DNA of 64,000 nucleotides from Amycolatopsis antarctica (GCF_002262875.1 NZ_NKYE01000004.1:310001-374000); one strand, 5' to 3'. Positions 17,696-26,048 are shown, numbered from the stretch's first letter. The notes: a model not told the origin generated them from the sequence alone. Made by a program: numbers and translations.

Positions 17696-19252
17696 GTGTC
17701 GACGCTGACGGACCTGCTGGCCGAGAACACCGGGCTCTCCGGTGAGGCCGTCGATCATCTGCAGGCGGTGGTGGGCGAGTGGCAGCTCCTCGCCGACCTG
17801 TCGTTCGCCGACTTCCTGCTCTGGGTCCCCGCCGGGAACGCCGCCGGGGACACCGGGGGGAGCGCTGCCGGCGACGGCGGGGAAGCCGCTGCCGGGGTGC
17901 CGGAGCCGGATGGCGAGGACCACTTCGTCTGCGTCGCGCAGGCCCGGCCGACGACGGCGCCGACCGCGCATCCCGAGGACGTCGTGGGCACCCGTTTCAC
18001 CAGTGCCGAGCATCCGCAGCTCGCCCGGTCGATCCGGGAGGTGCGGATCTGCCGGGAGGAGGACCCGCACTGGTACCTGGACATGCCGATGCGCCGCGAG
18101 GCCATCCCGGTGACCTTTCTCGGCCGGGTGATCGGCGTGCTGAGCCGGGAGACCAATCTGGCCGTGCCGCGCGTGCCCAGCCCGTTGGAGATCGCGTACC
18201 TGGGAAGTGCCGCCGATCTGTGCCAGATGATCGCGGACGGCACGTTCCCCCGGGCCGGTTCCACCGCGGACGTCCACACCAGCCCCCGGGTCGGTGACGG
18301 CCTGATCCGGCTCGATCAGGCCGGTTCCGTCGTTTTCGCCAGCCCCAACGGGCTTTCCGCCTATCACCGGATGGGCCACGAGTCGGATCTGGTGGGTGTC
18401 CGGCTGGCGCCGCTGACCCGTTCGCTGATCCGCGACCCGTTCGACGCGACCGAGGTGGCCCATCGGGTGCTGGACGCGCTCGACGGGAAACCGGGCACCC
18501 GGATCGAGGTGGATTCCCGCCGGGGCGCCGTGGTCCTGTTCCGGGCGCTCCCGCTGCGCCCGCACGACCGGCCCGCCGGCGCGATCGTGCTCGTCCGGGA
18601 CGTCACCGAGGTGAAACGGCGGGACCGGGCGCTGCTGTCGAAGGACGCGACGATTCGGGAGATCCATCACCGGGTGAAGAACAACCTGCAGACCGTGGCG
18701 GCCCTGCTGCGCCTGCAGTCGCGGCGCACGCAGAGCACGGAGGCGCGGCAGGCGCTCGGTGAGTCGGTGCGCCGGGTGTCCTCGATCGCGTTGGTGCACG
18801 AGGCGCTCGCCGGTTCCGTGGACGAGCGCGTCGACCTGGATGCCTTGCTGGACAACGTGTTGCCGATGGTCGGCGAGGTCGCCACCGCCGAATCGCACGT
18901 GTCGGTACGGCGGACGGGATCGTTCGGCATCGTGGTGGCGGAGATCGCGACCCCGCTGGTGATGGTGCTCTCGGAACTGGTGCAGAACGCGGTCGAGCAC
19001 GCGTTCCCCGGTGGCAGGCAGGGCAAGGTGGAGATCACTCCGGAGCGTTCGGCGCGCTGGCTGGACGTGCTCATTCGCGACGACGGCCGTGGGCTGCCCT
19101 CGGGTTTCTCGCTGGAGCGCACCGACGGGCTGGGCTTGCAGATCGTCCGCACCCTGGTCGAGTCGGAGCTGCGCGGGTCGCTGTCGCTGCGCGGGCCGCG
19201 TGCCGGGGGCACCGAGGCGGCACTGCGTATCCCGCTCAGCCGCAGACTCTGA
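17696..19252 (+). CDS. pdtaS: Sensor histidine kinase PdtaS
   Basis: The 518-residue cytosolic kinase is made of an N-terminal GAF domain (about residues 1-200), a PAS domain (about 205-310), a HisKA_2 dimerisation box with the phospho-acceptor His in REIHHRVKNNLQTVAALLRL (about residue 325), and a HATPase domain (LSELVQNAVEHAF, DDGRGLPSGF). No membrane segments are present. In mycobacteria PdtaS phosphorylates PdtaR, an RNA-binding antiterminator. A Gly/Ala/Glu-rich insertion of about 35 residues near residue 45 interrupts the GAF domain. The start is GTG 17696. Confidence 0.93.
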   Translation: MSTLTDLLAENTGLSGEAVDHLQAVVGEWQLLADLSFADFLLWVPAGNAAGDTGGSAAGDGGEAAAGVPEPDGEDHFVCVAQARPTTAPTAHPEDVVGTRFTSAEHPQLARSIREVRICREEDPHWYLDMPMRREAIPVTFLGRVIGVLSRETNLAVPRVPSPLEIAYLGSAADLCQMIADGTFPRAGSTADVHTSPRVGDGLIRLDQAGSVVFASPNGLSAYHRMGHESDLVGVRLAPLTRSLIRDPFDATEVAHRVLDALDGKPGTRIEVDSRRGAVVLFRALPLRPHDRPAGAIVLVRDVTEVKRRDRALLSKDATIREIHHRVKNNLQTVAALLRLQSRRTQSTEARQALGESVRRVSSIALVHEALAGSVDERVDLDALLDNVLPMVGEVATAESHVSVRRTGSFGIVVAEIATPLVMVLSELVQNAVEHAFPGGRQGKVEITPERSARWLDVLIRDDGRGLPSGFSLERTDGLGLQIVRTLVESELRGSLSLRGPRAGGTEAALRIPLSRRL

Positions 19253-19600
19253 ACCCAGCTCCGGTGCGCGTGTGCGTGATCCGGCGGGCGAAATCGGTGG
19301 CGGCTGCCCGAATGTACTGGCGGATATGGAAAAACCGCCCGATCGATGATCGCGGCGGAATTGTGTGCCGACGCCCGAGGGCCGGTCCCGACAAATCGGG
19401 GCCGGCCCTCGGAGGCGTTCAGCTCGGGAGATCTGGGTACTCCCTGGCGGCTGTCACGAGGCCCGGGTGCCGGGCGGGTGAACCACCGCTGTAATGTCGT
19501 TTTCGACCGGTACGCCTAATGCGGGTTGTACCAGCGCGCGCTGAATCAGCGCCACCGAATACGTTGGCGTAGAACCGATCGAGCTTGGTTGTGCGGAACG
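19253..19600. other. Convergent intergenic region pdtaS-whiB1
   Basis: These 348 bp contain a strong terminator (19375-19412) and a small perfect hairpin GCGCTGA-A-TCAGCGC at 19538-19552, about 50 bp beyond the whiB1 stop. The stretch is less GC-rich than its surroundings, and no gene is apparent. Confidence 0.4.
19375..19412. terminator. Terminator hairpin after pdtaS
   Basis: An 11-bp perfect outer stem (CCGAGGGCCGG at 19375-19385) is extended by six further pairs, one of them a wobble, around a CAAA loop. It lies about 120 bp beyond the pdtaS stop. Confidence 0.75.
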
Positions 19601-19855
19601 TCAGGCGTTGGTGCGTGTGCCGATGTGGGTGCGACGACGCTTGAGCGCACGGCGCTCGTCCTCGGACATCCCGCCCCACACTCCGGCATCCTGGCCACTG
19701 GCCAGGGCCCAGGACAGGCAGTCGGAAGCAGCGGGGCAGCGGTGGCACACGGCCTTCGCCTCGGCAACCTGAAGCAGAGCAGGACCACTGGTTCCCACGG
19801 GGAAGAACAGTTCCGGGTCCTCGTCTCGGCAGGCCGCGTCGTGGCGCCAATCCAT
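19601..19855 (-). CDS. whiB1: WhiB1 iron-sulfur transcriptional regulator
   Basis: The 84-residue protein has the exact WhiB1 length and layout. Four Cys ligands for a nitric oxide-sensitive [4Fe-4S] cluster are at positions 9, 37, 40 and 46 (AVCHRCP, SDCLSW). The GVWGGMSEDERR turn follows, and a basic DNA-binding tail (RRALKRRRTHIGTRTNA) ends the protein. In mycobacteria WhiB1 is essential and binds the primary sigma factor. The ATG at 19855 is preceded by AGAGGAG. Confidence 0.96.
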   Translation of the reverse strand: MDWRHDAACRDEDPELFFPVGTSGPALLQVAEAKAVCHRCPAASDCLSWALASGQDAGVWGGMSEDERRALKRRRTHIGTRTNA

Positions 19856-20138
19856 TTTCGAACTCCTCTTGAGGGCGCGGTACTCCGCGCCACAGTCGTC
19901 ATGGCGGTCGTTTTTTGGGGTGCTTGTGAATGCTTTCACGAAGCACGCAGTTGGACAAGGGGTTTCCGAAGATCGGTGAGTCAGGTCACCCGGCCCAGCG
20001 ACCGGTCTGACCTGCGCTTTCACGCTCAAAAGACCTTCGTATGGAATTAATCTTGCGGTGAGTGGAGCCTCTGACTCGACGAGCGGCGCAGTCACTTTGC
20101 CGCAGGTGATCAGTTGAGCGGTTCCGCAAGCCCGATCG
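19856..20138. other. whiB1 promoter region
   Basis: The 283 bp between whiB1 and the upstream lipid kinase gene carry the whiB1 promoter. The region is relatively AT-rich and includes a CRP-type palindrome (19925-19940). No exact -10 element was assigned. Confidence 0.5.
19925..19940 (-). promoter_or_regulatory. CRP-type operator upstream of whiB1
   Basis: TGTGAATGCTTTCACG matches the CRP half-site consensus TGTGA-N6-TCACA at nine of ten fixed positions. It lies 70-85 bp upstream of the whiB1 start codon. M. tuberculosis whiB1 is known to be controlled by the CRP homologue Rv3676, which makes the match meaningful. Confidence 0.65.
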
Positions 20139-21065
20139 TCAGACAGCCACCGTGATCGCGCCGGGGACGCTGACGAACTCCACGGTGGTTCTCTGGCCGA
20201 CCAGATCCCCGTCCACCTGGAAGTTTACCGGCTGATCGGCGTCTATGCGCACGATCGGGAGGTCGTCGTGACGCAGCAGACTCCGTCCGCGCTGTTTCCC
20301 TCGGCTGCGCAGCGCCTGCCGGAGGTGTCGCAGCACCGGCGGGAGCCCGAGGCTGCGCAGTGCGAACAGCCCCAGTCCGCCGTCGAAGGAACAGCCCGGA
20401 TTGAGGTGCACCGGACGTGAGCCGAGGTAGCTCCAGGGGTCGGTGTTGGAGACGAACACGGTGCGCACCTCCACCGGTTCCTCGCCGGGAACCTGCGCGG
20501 TCAGCGTGGCCCTGCCCAGCGGAGGGCGGAGGTAGGAGGCGAGAGCGGTGCGCATGTACAGCGCGGGGCTGGTGCGCTTGCCGCGTCTGCGGTCGACCCC
20601 GGCGACCACGTCGGCGTCCCAGCCGAGGCCGGCGTTGAAGGTGAACCAGCGGCCGTCGGCGACACCGAGGCCGACCTGCCTGCCCCGGCGGTCCTCGATG
20701 GCGTTGAGGAGCTGGTACGTGGCCTCCACCGGATCGCGGGGCAGGCCGAGGGCGCGGGCGAAGACGTTGGCCGAGCCACCGGGTACGACGCCCAGCATCG
20801 GCGCGCCCTCGTCCGGTCCCGGGGCGCGGCCGCGAGCGCTCAGCAGGCCGTTGACGACCTCGTTCACCGTGCCGTCGCCGCCGTGGGCGACCACCAGGTC
20901 CACGTCGTCGCGGGTGGCCGCGCGGGCGTACTCCATCGCGTGCCCTCGGTAGTCCGTCTCCACGACGTCGAGCTTGAGCTGGCTGGCCAGAGCGTGTGCC
21001 AGGACGTCACGGCCACCTGGGGTGGTCGCCGTGGCCTGCGGGTTCACGATCAGGACTGCGCGCAC
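20139..21065 (-). CDS. Diacylglycerol kinase family lipid kinase
   Basis: This 308-residue protein has the DAGK catalytic domain: VLIVNPQAT at the start, the nucleotide-binding VVAHGGDGTVNEVVNGLL at about residues 65-82, and GVVPGGSANVFARALGLP. Family members phosphorylate diacylglycerol or related lipids at the membrane. The frame is open 41 codons further upstream, but GTG 21065 gives the conserved first strand. The start lacks a good ribosome-binding site. A homologous gene (Rv3218) is next to whiB1 in M. tuberculosis. Confidence 0.85.
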   Translation of the reverse strand: MRAVLIVNPQATATTPGGRDVLAHALASQLKLDVVETDYRGHAMEYARAATRDDVDLVVAHGGDGTVNEVVNGLLSARGRAPGPDEGAPMLGVVPGGSANVFARALGLPRDPVEATYQLLNAIEDRRGRQVGLGVADGRWFTFNAGLGWDADVVAGVDRRRGKRTSPALYMRTALASYLRPPLGRATLTAQVPGEEPVEVRTVFVSNTDPWSYLGSRPVHLNPGCSFDGGLGLFALRSLGLPPVLRHLRQALRSRGKQRGRSLLRHDDLPIVRIDADQPVNFQVDGDLVGQRTTVEFVSVPGAITVAV

Positions 21066-21475
21066 TACCGCAGGGTAGGTGACGTCGCCACGGCACCGGA
21101 CCGCGCGTCGGCCGGAACCTCGTCCGGCCTTCTCCCGATCCGGCGCACCGGCCGGTCCGCTCCGGGCGCCGCGGTCCGTTCCGTACACCGGCCAGGCCCG
21201 TGCGTTCCCGGACGTCCCGCCGTCCCGTCTCGTCCCGTTCTGCCCGGCGGCCCTCCGTCCGTAGGCGACGTACCGCTCGTCGTGACAAGTGCACCCGGGC
21301 CGACCGCCCGCTCATCGACGACCCTTCGATCTTCACCCGTGCGGTGCCCGGCGGAAACGGCCGACCGGGTGGCATACCATCGAAAGTGTTCACGCACCGT
21401 AGCTCGCCTGTGTGGGCCACTCGTGTCCGTGTGCCGCAACGGTTTCCGCCATCTGCCCGGAAGGACCTGGTACCC
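21066..21475. other. Divergent intergenic region, lipid kinase - membrane protein
   Basis: These 410 bp separate two divergent genes. The sequence is GC-rich with no convincing coding frame, hairpin or promoter pair that I can defend. A less GC-rich patch near 21370-21395 is where I would expect the promoter of the 21476 gene. Confidence 0.3.
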
Positions 21476-21955
21476 GTGCCTTTCGCCGACAAGGTCTCGC
21501 CCGCACCGCGGGAGGTACGCGCCGCCGGGGCCATCACGGCGCTGCCCGGTATCGCGATGCTCGTCTTCGCCGGGATCCTGCTCGCCGGGATCGGCGGCGA
21601 CTCGGGACCGGGCAACAACGTCTTCGCCGAGGTCGGCTACTACCTGGTCGTCAGCGCCGGAACGCTCGCCTGCGCCGCCGGGCTGGTGCTGGGCAAGACC
21701 TGGGCGCGTTCGCCGAGCGTGGTCGTGGCACTGCTGCTGATCGGTGTCGGCTGGTACACCGGCGGGCCCGGCGGGCAGCCGGAGTTCGGGGTGCCGATCG
21801 GGCTGCTCGGCGTGGTGGTGCTGGTCTTGCTGTTCCGCAGGCCCTCGCGCGCCTGGGCGCTCGGCACGGAGGACGGCGAGACCGAGGAGGAAGCGGCCCG
21901 GCGGGACGGGGCCGAGGGGCGGGCCGCCCGGCGCAAACGCGCCGGGGAGTCCTGA
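21476..21955 (+). CDS. Four-helix integral membrane protein
   Basis: The 159-residue protein has four predicted membrane segments (around ITALPGIAMLVFAGILLAGI, YYLVVSAGTLACAAGLVLG, SVVVALLLIGVGWYTGG and IGLLGVVVLVLLF). A charged cytoplasmic tail rich in Glu and Arg follows. It resembles conserved actinobacterial membrane proteins of unknown function and could correspond to Rv3217c by position. GTG 21476 follows AAGGA; longer starts would add non-conserved residues. Confidence 0.65.
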   Translation: MPFADKVSPAPREVRAAGAITALPGIAMLVFAGILLAGIGGDSGPGNNVFAEVGYYLVVSAGTLACAAGLVLGKTWARSPSVVVALLLIGVGWYTGGPGGQPEFGVPIGLLGVVVLVLLFRRPSRAWALGTEDGETEEEAARRDGAEGRAARRKRAGES

Positions 21956-21979
21956 CCCGCCCCTCGCCGTCAGCGGGGA

Positions 21980-22369
21980 CTACGGCGTGTCGTCGCCGTC
22001 GTCCGGGCTGCTGTCGCCGTCGTCCGGGGTGTCGTCGGCCTGGTCGGCCGGGGTGTCTTCGTCGGGCGTGTTGTCATCGGGGGTGGCGTCCGCCGCGCCT
22101 TGGTTCGCGGCGGGCTGCTGCTGTGCCTGCGGTCCGGCCTGCGGGGAGTCGGCCGAGTCCGCAGGGGACTCGGTGGGCGAGTCGGCGGACTCCGGCGAGG
22201 CGTCCGCGGGTGCGGCGGCGGGCGTGTCGCCGGCCTGCTGCATGACCACGGGGGCCTGCCGCTGGTCGTTGAGCGAGACGTCGTCCGCGTTCGCCGCGGC
22301 CAGTCCCGCGCCGCCACCGAGCAGTGCCGCGGTGGCGCCGACGACGATCCAGGTGCGCTTGTGGTTCAT
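21980..22369 (-). CDS. Secreted acidic low-complexity protein
   Basis: The 129-residue precursor starts MNHKRTWIVVGATAALLGGG and has a Sec signal peptide ending near AANADD. The remainder is Ala/Pro/Gln/Ser-rich and then strongly acidic, with TPDDNTPDEDTPADQADDTP-type repeats to the end. The function is unknown; possibilities are a cell-wall-associated spacer or calcium-binding protein. GGAAACCC precedes the ATG. It lies 26 bp downstream of the phosphotransferase gene and probably shares its transcript. Confidence 0.6.
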   Translation of the reverse strand: MNHKRTWIVVGATAALLGGGAGLAAANADDVSLNDQRQAPVVMQQAGDTPAAAPADASPESADSPTESPADSADSPQAGPQAQQQPAANQGAADATPDDNTPDEDTPADQADDTPDDGDSSPDDGDDTP

Positions 22370-22395
22370 GGGTTTCCTTTCGTCGCCACGGTCGC

Positions 22396-23610
22396 TCACG
22401 CGACCGCGGAGTCCATTGTGGACAGCTTCTGGGTGCTGCCGAGGCAGCGTTCGGCGAGCGCGATCCGGTCCTGGGTCGCCGCACGCCAGTCAGGGGTCCG
22501 TACCCGCGCCGGCCCGGTGGCCAGTGAGAGCACGACGGCGGCGGTGCGCCGCGCGAGCGCGGCGGGATCCAGCCCGGCGGCGAGGCGGGCGCGCAGCCCG
22601 GCGGCGAGCCCGTCGATCGTGGTGGCGGCGGCGGGATGCAGGCCGGACAGCACGGCGAGATGGCCGAGCAGGCAGCCCGCGTCGTCGAGGCGTTCCCCGG
22701 TCCCGGCCGTGTCGACGTCCAGCAGGCCGGTGACGGTGGGGCCGTCGAGGATGAGCTGGCTCTCGTAGAAGTCGCCGTGCACGGGCACGGCGGGGCCCTC
22801 CGGGGCGCGATGGTCGACGGCCGAGGCGATCCGGTGCGCCCGCTCGCCGAGTTCCGGGCAGGAGGCGGCGATCAGCGAGGCATAGAACGGTGCCCGCTGG
22901 CCCCAGGTGCGCTGCGGTGCCCCGCCCGCGATCGAGGCGGGCAGGGCATCGAGCACGGCGAGCACCTCGGCGGGATCGACCGCGTCCGCCGAGGCGTCGA
23001 GCAGGTGCCTGCGGAGCGTCCGGCCGGGCAGCGCGCCGAGGGCGACGAGCCCGTCCGCGTTCCAGCCGAGCGGGGCGGGGACCGGGCAACCCGCCTCGCT
23101 GAGCAGTCGGTGGCGTTCGTGCAGGGCCTCCGCGCGGCCGGGCCGCACGATCTTGGCGAAGAAGGTGCCCCCGCTGCCGCTGATCCGCACCACCGCACGG
23201 CGACGCGGCCGGTACGCCACGAGGTGGACGCGGGCGGGTCCGTCACCGAGTCCGAGGCCGGCGGCCAGGCGCCCGGCCCGCGCGGGGTCGTGCGCCGCGG
23301 CGAGGGCGGGCAGGTCGGGGTCGAAGGGGACGCGCCACATGCCGACACGGCTGCGTCCGTCGTCCAGCACGGCCACCCCTTCGGGCAGTTTCCCCGAGGA
23401 GGCGCCGAACTGCTCGCGGGTCTCGCTGCCGTCCGCCCAGCGCACCCGGGCCGCGTAGGCGACGGTGGTGCGCACGCCGGGCTGGTGGTCGACGTGGCGG
23501 AGGCTACGGCCGAGCGGGGTCGCGCCCGCCGTGGCGAGCAGCGCGGTCATCAGCTCGCCAGCCGTCTCGCCGGTCAGCAGCGCCAGGTCGGCCGGTGCGT
23601 TCGTGGTCAT
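22396..23610 (-). CDS. Aminoglycoside phosphotransferase-family (APH) kinase
   Basis: This 404-residue protein has a protein-kinase-like fold. The Lys strand is in GGTFFAKIVRPGRAEALHER, the Brenner motif in PVHGDFYESQLILDG (catalytic Asp) and the metal Asp in GLLDVDTAGTGERLDD. Such APH/choline-kinase-like enzymes phosphorylate small molecules, and the substrate cannot be predicted. An N-terminal domain of about 110 residues precedes the kinase fold. The start region lies 85 bp from a pair of palindromic repeats (23695-23749). Confidence 0.8.
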   Translation of the reverse strand: MTTNAPADLALLTGETAGELMTALLATAGATPLGRSLRHVDHQPGVRTTVAYAARVRWADGSETREQFGASSGKLPEGVAVLDDGRSRVGMWRVPFDPDLPALAAAHDPARAGRLAAGLGLGDGPARVHLVAYRPRRRAVVRISGSGGTFFAKIVRPGRAEALHERHRLLSEAGCPVPAPLGWNADGLVALGALPGRTLRRHLLDASADAVDPAEVLAVLDALPASIAGGAPQRTWGQRAPFYASLIAASCPELGERAHRIASAVDHRAPEGPAVPVHGDFYESQLILDGPTVTGLLDVDTAGTGERLDDAGCLLGHLAVLSGLHPAAATTIDGLAAGLRARLAAGLDPAALARRTAAVVLSLATGPARVRTPDWRAATQDRIALAERCLGSTQKLSTMDSAVA

Positions 23611-23694
23611 GGGAACAACGATGGGTTCGGGTGGTGAGGGGCGGGTGAGTGGCCGATGAAGGCCTTCTCATCCCGGTTCGCCCACCACCCGAAC

Positions 23695-23749
23695 CGCAAT
23701 ATGTCGACGTATTGCGCCCGGATCGAGCGCAATACGTCGACGAATTGCG
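23695..23749. repeat. Paired inverted palindromic repeat (55-bp unit)
   Basis: Two 22-bp palindromes (23695-23716 and 23728-23749) with core CAATATGTCGACGTATTG and a close variant are inverted relative to each other. They are separated by an 11-base spacer and differ by two bases when one is reverse-complemented. The unit lies between two minus-strand genes, 85 bp upstream of the phosphotransferase start. The same 33-bp spacing recurs at 57529-57583. Confidence 0.85.
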
Positions 23750-23801
23750 GTTTGTTGGGCCATGTGGGGGTGGGGCGAGGGTGGCCGTCAGCCGGGTGTC
23801 G

Positions 23802-24296
23802 TCACCGCTCGGGGGGTTCGCCCGCGGCCAGCGAGCGGAGCGGGCCGTCGGTGAGCCGGTAGACGGTCCACTCGTCCATCGCCACGGCGCCGAGGGACCG
23901 GTAGAACCCGGTGGCCGGGTTCCAGTCGAGCACCCACCACTCCAGCCGTTCGTACCCGCGCCGGACGCACTCCTCGGCCAGCGTGGCGAGCAGCGCCTTG
24001 CCGAGCCCGGAACCGCGCCGCGCCGGCTGGACGTACAGGTCCTCGAGGTAGATGCCGTGCACTCCGCGCCAGGTGGAGAAGTTGAGGAACCACAACGCGC
24101 AGCCGACGACCTCGCCGCCGATCTCGGCGACGTGGCCGTACAGGGCGGGCGCGTCGCCGAACAACGCCGCCCGCAGTTGCGCCGCGGTGAGGTGGCATTC
24201 CTCCGGTGCCCGCTCGAACTCGGCGAGCTCGTGCACCAGGCCGACGACGGCCTCGGCGTCGGCTTCGGTGACGCGGCGGATCCTGTTGTCCGGCAA
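23802..24296 (-). CDS. GNAT family N-acetyltransferase
   Basis: This 164-residue GNAT protein has the acetyl-CoA pyrophosphate loop VQPARRGSGLGKALLATLAE (Q/RxxGxG/A variant) and the strand-helix GYERLEWWVLDWNPATGFYR. Its sequence is close to the diamine (spermidine/thialysine) acetyltransferase group, as in GVHGIYLEDLYVQPARRGSG and ALWFLNFSTWRG, so a polyamine-like substrate is plausible. TTG 24296 is chosen because AAGGAG lies seven bases upstream. The gene closely follows the phosphatase gene. Confidence 0.88.
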   Translation of the reverse strand: MPDNRIRRVTEADAEAVVGLVHELAEFERAPEECHLTAAQLRAALFGDAPALYGHVAEIGGEVVGCALWFLNFSTWRGVHGIYLEDLYVQPARRGSGLGKALLATLAEECVRRGYERLEWWVLDWNPATGFYRSLGAVAMDEWTVYRLTDGPLRSLAAGEPPER

Positions 24297-24307
24297 GGGT
24301 TTCTCCT

Positions 24308-24889
24308 TCACAGGGACGGGACGTTGAGGTGCCGTAGCTGCGGGGTGCCGCGTTCCTCGCCGAGTACGCTCACCGTCGCCGGTTCGAGTCCGAAGTGGAC
24401 TCCGGCGGCGGCTGGCAGGCCAAGGCCGCGGGCGATCAGTACCCGGCTGAAGTGGCCGTGCCCGACGAGCACCACGTCCTCGTCCACCGGCGGGCAGCCG
24501 AGCCGGGCGAGTACCCGGTCGGCGCGGGCGCCCACCTGTTCGGCACTCTCGCCGCCGGGAACCGGATGGGTCCACACGGTCCAGCCGGGCACCGTTTCGC
24601 GGATCTGCGCCGTGGTGATGCCCTCGTAGTCCCCGTAGTCCCACTCGCCGAGTTCCTCGGTGGTCTCGTCGACGGTGAGCCCGGCCAGTTCGGCGGTGCG
24701 CAGGGCGCGGCGGCGGGGGCTGGCCAGAACCCGGACGGGTCCGTCTCCGAGCATCGCCGCGACCGTGCGACGGGCGGCGCGTGCCTGTTCCACGCCGGTG
24801 CCGGTGAGGTCGATGTCGGTCCGTCCGGTGTGCCTGCCGTCCGCAGACCATTCCGTCTGCCCGTGCCGCAGCAGGAAGAGTTGACCCAC
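24308..24889 (-). CDS. Histidine phosphatase family protein
   Basis: This 193-residue phosphoglycerate mutase-like phosphatase has the RHG motif at its start (LFLLRHGQTEWSADGRHTG). Other catalytic residues are the Arg in SPRRRALRTAELAG, the Glu in LGEWDYGDYEG and the second His in VVLVGHGHFSRVL. The substrate is unknown. GTG 24889 has GGAGG nine bases upstream. It shares an operon with the GNAT gene and diverges from the DUF4442 gene. Confidence 0.9.
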   Translation of the reverse strand: MGQLFLLRHGQTEWSADGRHTGRTDIDLTGTGVEQARAARRTVAAMLGDGPVRVLASPRRRALRTAELAGLTVDETTEELGEWDYGDYEGITTAQIRETVPGWTVWTHPVPGGESAEQVGARADRVLARLGCPPVDEDVVLVGHGHFSRVLIARGLGLPAAAGVHFGLEPATVSVLGEERGTPQLRHLNVPSL

Positions 24890-24941
24890 GCGGTGTGCCT
24901 CCCGTCTCCTCGTATTGCGTACTCTGACGGCCTTCTGCAAA

Positions 24942-24957
24942 GCTACCCGCGAGTAAC
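24942..24957. promoter_or_regulatory. Imperfect palindrome, candidate operator before DUF4442 gene
   Basis: GCTACCCGCGAGTAAC is a 16-bp inverted repeat in which six of the eight base pairs are symmetrical (12 of 16 bases). It sits 14 bp before the DUF4442 start, between two divergent genes. It has the size and symmetry of TetR-type operators, but no regulator is adjacent. Confidence 0.3.
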
Positions 24958-24970
24958 AAAAGGAGTCTCA

Positions 24971-25435
24971 GTGAGCGCTACAGCGGCCATGTGGACGAGG
25001 TTGGCAGGAAAACCGGGCGGGCGCGCGTTGTTCTCCGCGGCGATGTGCCTGCGGGTGCCGTACTTCCGCACGGTGCTGCCCTCGGTGCGGGAGATGCGGC
25101 CCGGCTACTGCGAGGTGACCTCGCCGAAGTGGTGGGGTGTGCACAACCACATCGGGACCTTCCACGCGATCGCCGCCTGCAACATGGCCGAGATCGCGAT
25201 GGGCATGCTCGCCGAGTCCACGGTGCCCTCGACGCATCGCTGGCTGCCCAAGGGGATGTCGGTCTCCTACGTCGCCAAGGCCGAGACCGGCCTGCGCGCG
25301 GTCGCCCGGCTGGACGAGATCCCGGAGTTCGGCGACGAGGGCATGGACGTCGAGGTGCCGGTGGTGGTGTCGGACAAGACCGGCAAGCCGGTCGTCACCG
25401 GAACCATCACCATCTGGGTCACCCGCCGGAAGTGA
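24971..25435 (+). CDS. DUF4442 hotdog-fold protein
   Basis: The 154-residue protein matches the DUF4442 (YiiD C-terminal-like) hotdog family, whose fold is shared with acyl-CoA thioesterases. The central helix region is GVHNHIGTFHAIAACNMAEI, and the last strands are KPVVTGTITIWVTRR. A thioesterase role or fatty-acyl binding is plausible but unproven. GTG 24971 has AAAAGGAG at good distance. It is convergent with the epimerase gene. Confidence 0.8.
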   Translation: MSATAAMWTRLAGKPGGRALFSAAMCLRVPYFRTVLPSVREMRPGYCEVTSPKWWGVHNHIGTFHAIAACNMAEIAMGMLAESTVPSTHRWLPKGMSVSYVAKAETGLRAVARLDEIPEFGDEGMDVEVPVVVSDKTGKPVVTGTITIWVTRRK

Positions 25436-25445
25436 CCCGCGCGGC

Positions 25446-26048
25446 TCAGGCGCCGCGCAGGCTCTCGTAGTGCCGGACGCAGGCGGCGTAGTCCGGCAGC
25501 AGCCCGGCAGCGGACGCCTCGGCCAGCGCCGGTGCCGACCTGTCCTTTTCGGACAGCACCGGTTCGAGGTCGGCGGGCCACGGCAGGCCGAGTTCCGGGT
25601 CCAGCGGCGCGATGGCGTGCTCGGCCCCCGGGTTGTACGGCGTGCTGCACAGGTAGGCCAGCACCGTGTCGTCCTCGAGCGCGACGAAGGCGTGGCCGAC
25701 GCCCTCCGGTACGTAGACGGCCGCGCACGCCTCGGCGTCGAGCCGGGTGGCGTCCCAGGTGCCGAACGTCGGCGAGCCCACCCGCAGGTCCACCACCACG
25801 TCGAGCAGCGCCCCCACCGGGCAGTAGACGTACTTCGCCTGCCCCGGCGGGGTGTCGGCGAAGTGCACACCGCGGATCGTGCCGAGGCGGGAGACGCTGT
25901 GGTTGATCTGGCCGAGGCGCAGCGGGTGCCCGACGGTCTTGACGAACACCTCTTCCTGGAACGGTGCGCCGAAGAATCCCCGGGTGTCCCGGAACAGTCG
26001 CGGGGAGAACTCGTAGACGTCTCGGACGGCCAGTTCACGAACGTGCAT
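25446..26048 (-). CDS. dTDP-4-dehydrorhamnose 3,5-epimerase-family protein (RmlC-like)
   Basis: This 200-residue cupin epimerase has RLGTIRGVHFADTPPGQAKY (the catalytic His is in RGVHF) and VYVPEGVGHAFVALEDDTVL. It could epimerise a dTDP-keto-sugar for rhamnose or another deoxysugar. No other sugar-nucleotide gene (rmlA, B, D) is nearby, so the pathway is not shown by context. ATG 26048 follows AGGGTGA. Confidence 0.87.
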   Translation of the reverse strand: MHVRELAVRDVYEFSPRLFRDTRGFFGAPFQEEVFVKTVGHPLRLGQINHSVSRLGTIRGVHFADTPPGQAKYVYCPVGALLDVVVDLRVGSPTFGTWDATRLDAEACAAVYVPEGVGHAFVALEDDTVLAYLCSTPYNPGAEHAIAPLDPELGLPWPADLEPVLSEKDRSAPALAEASAAGLLPDYAACVRHYESLRGA

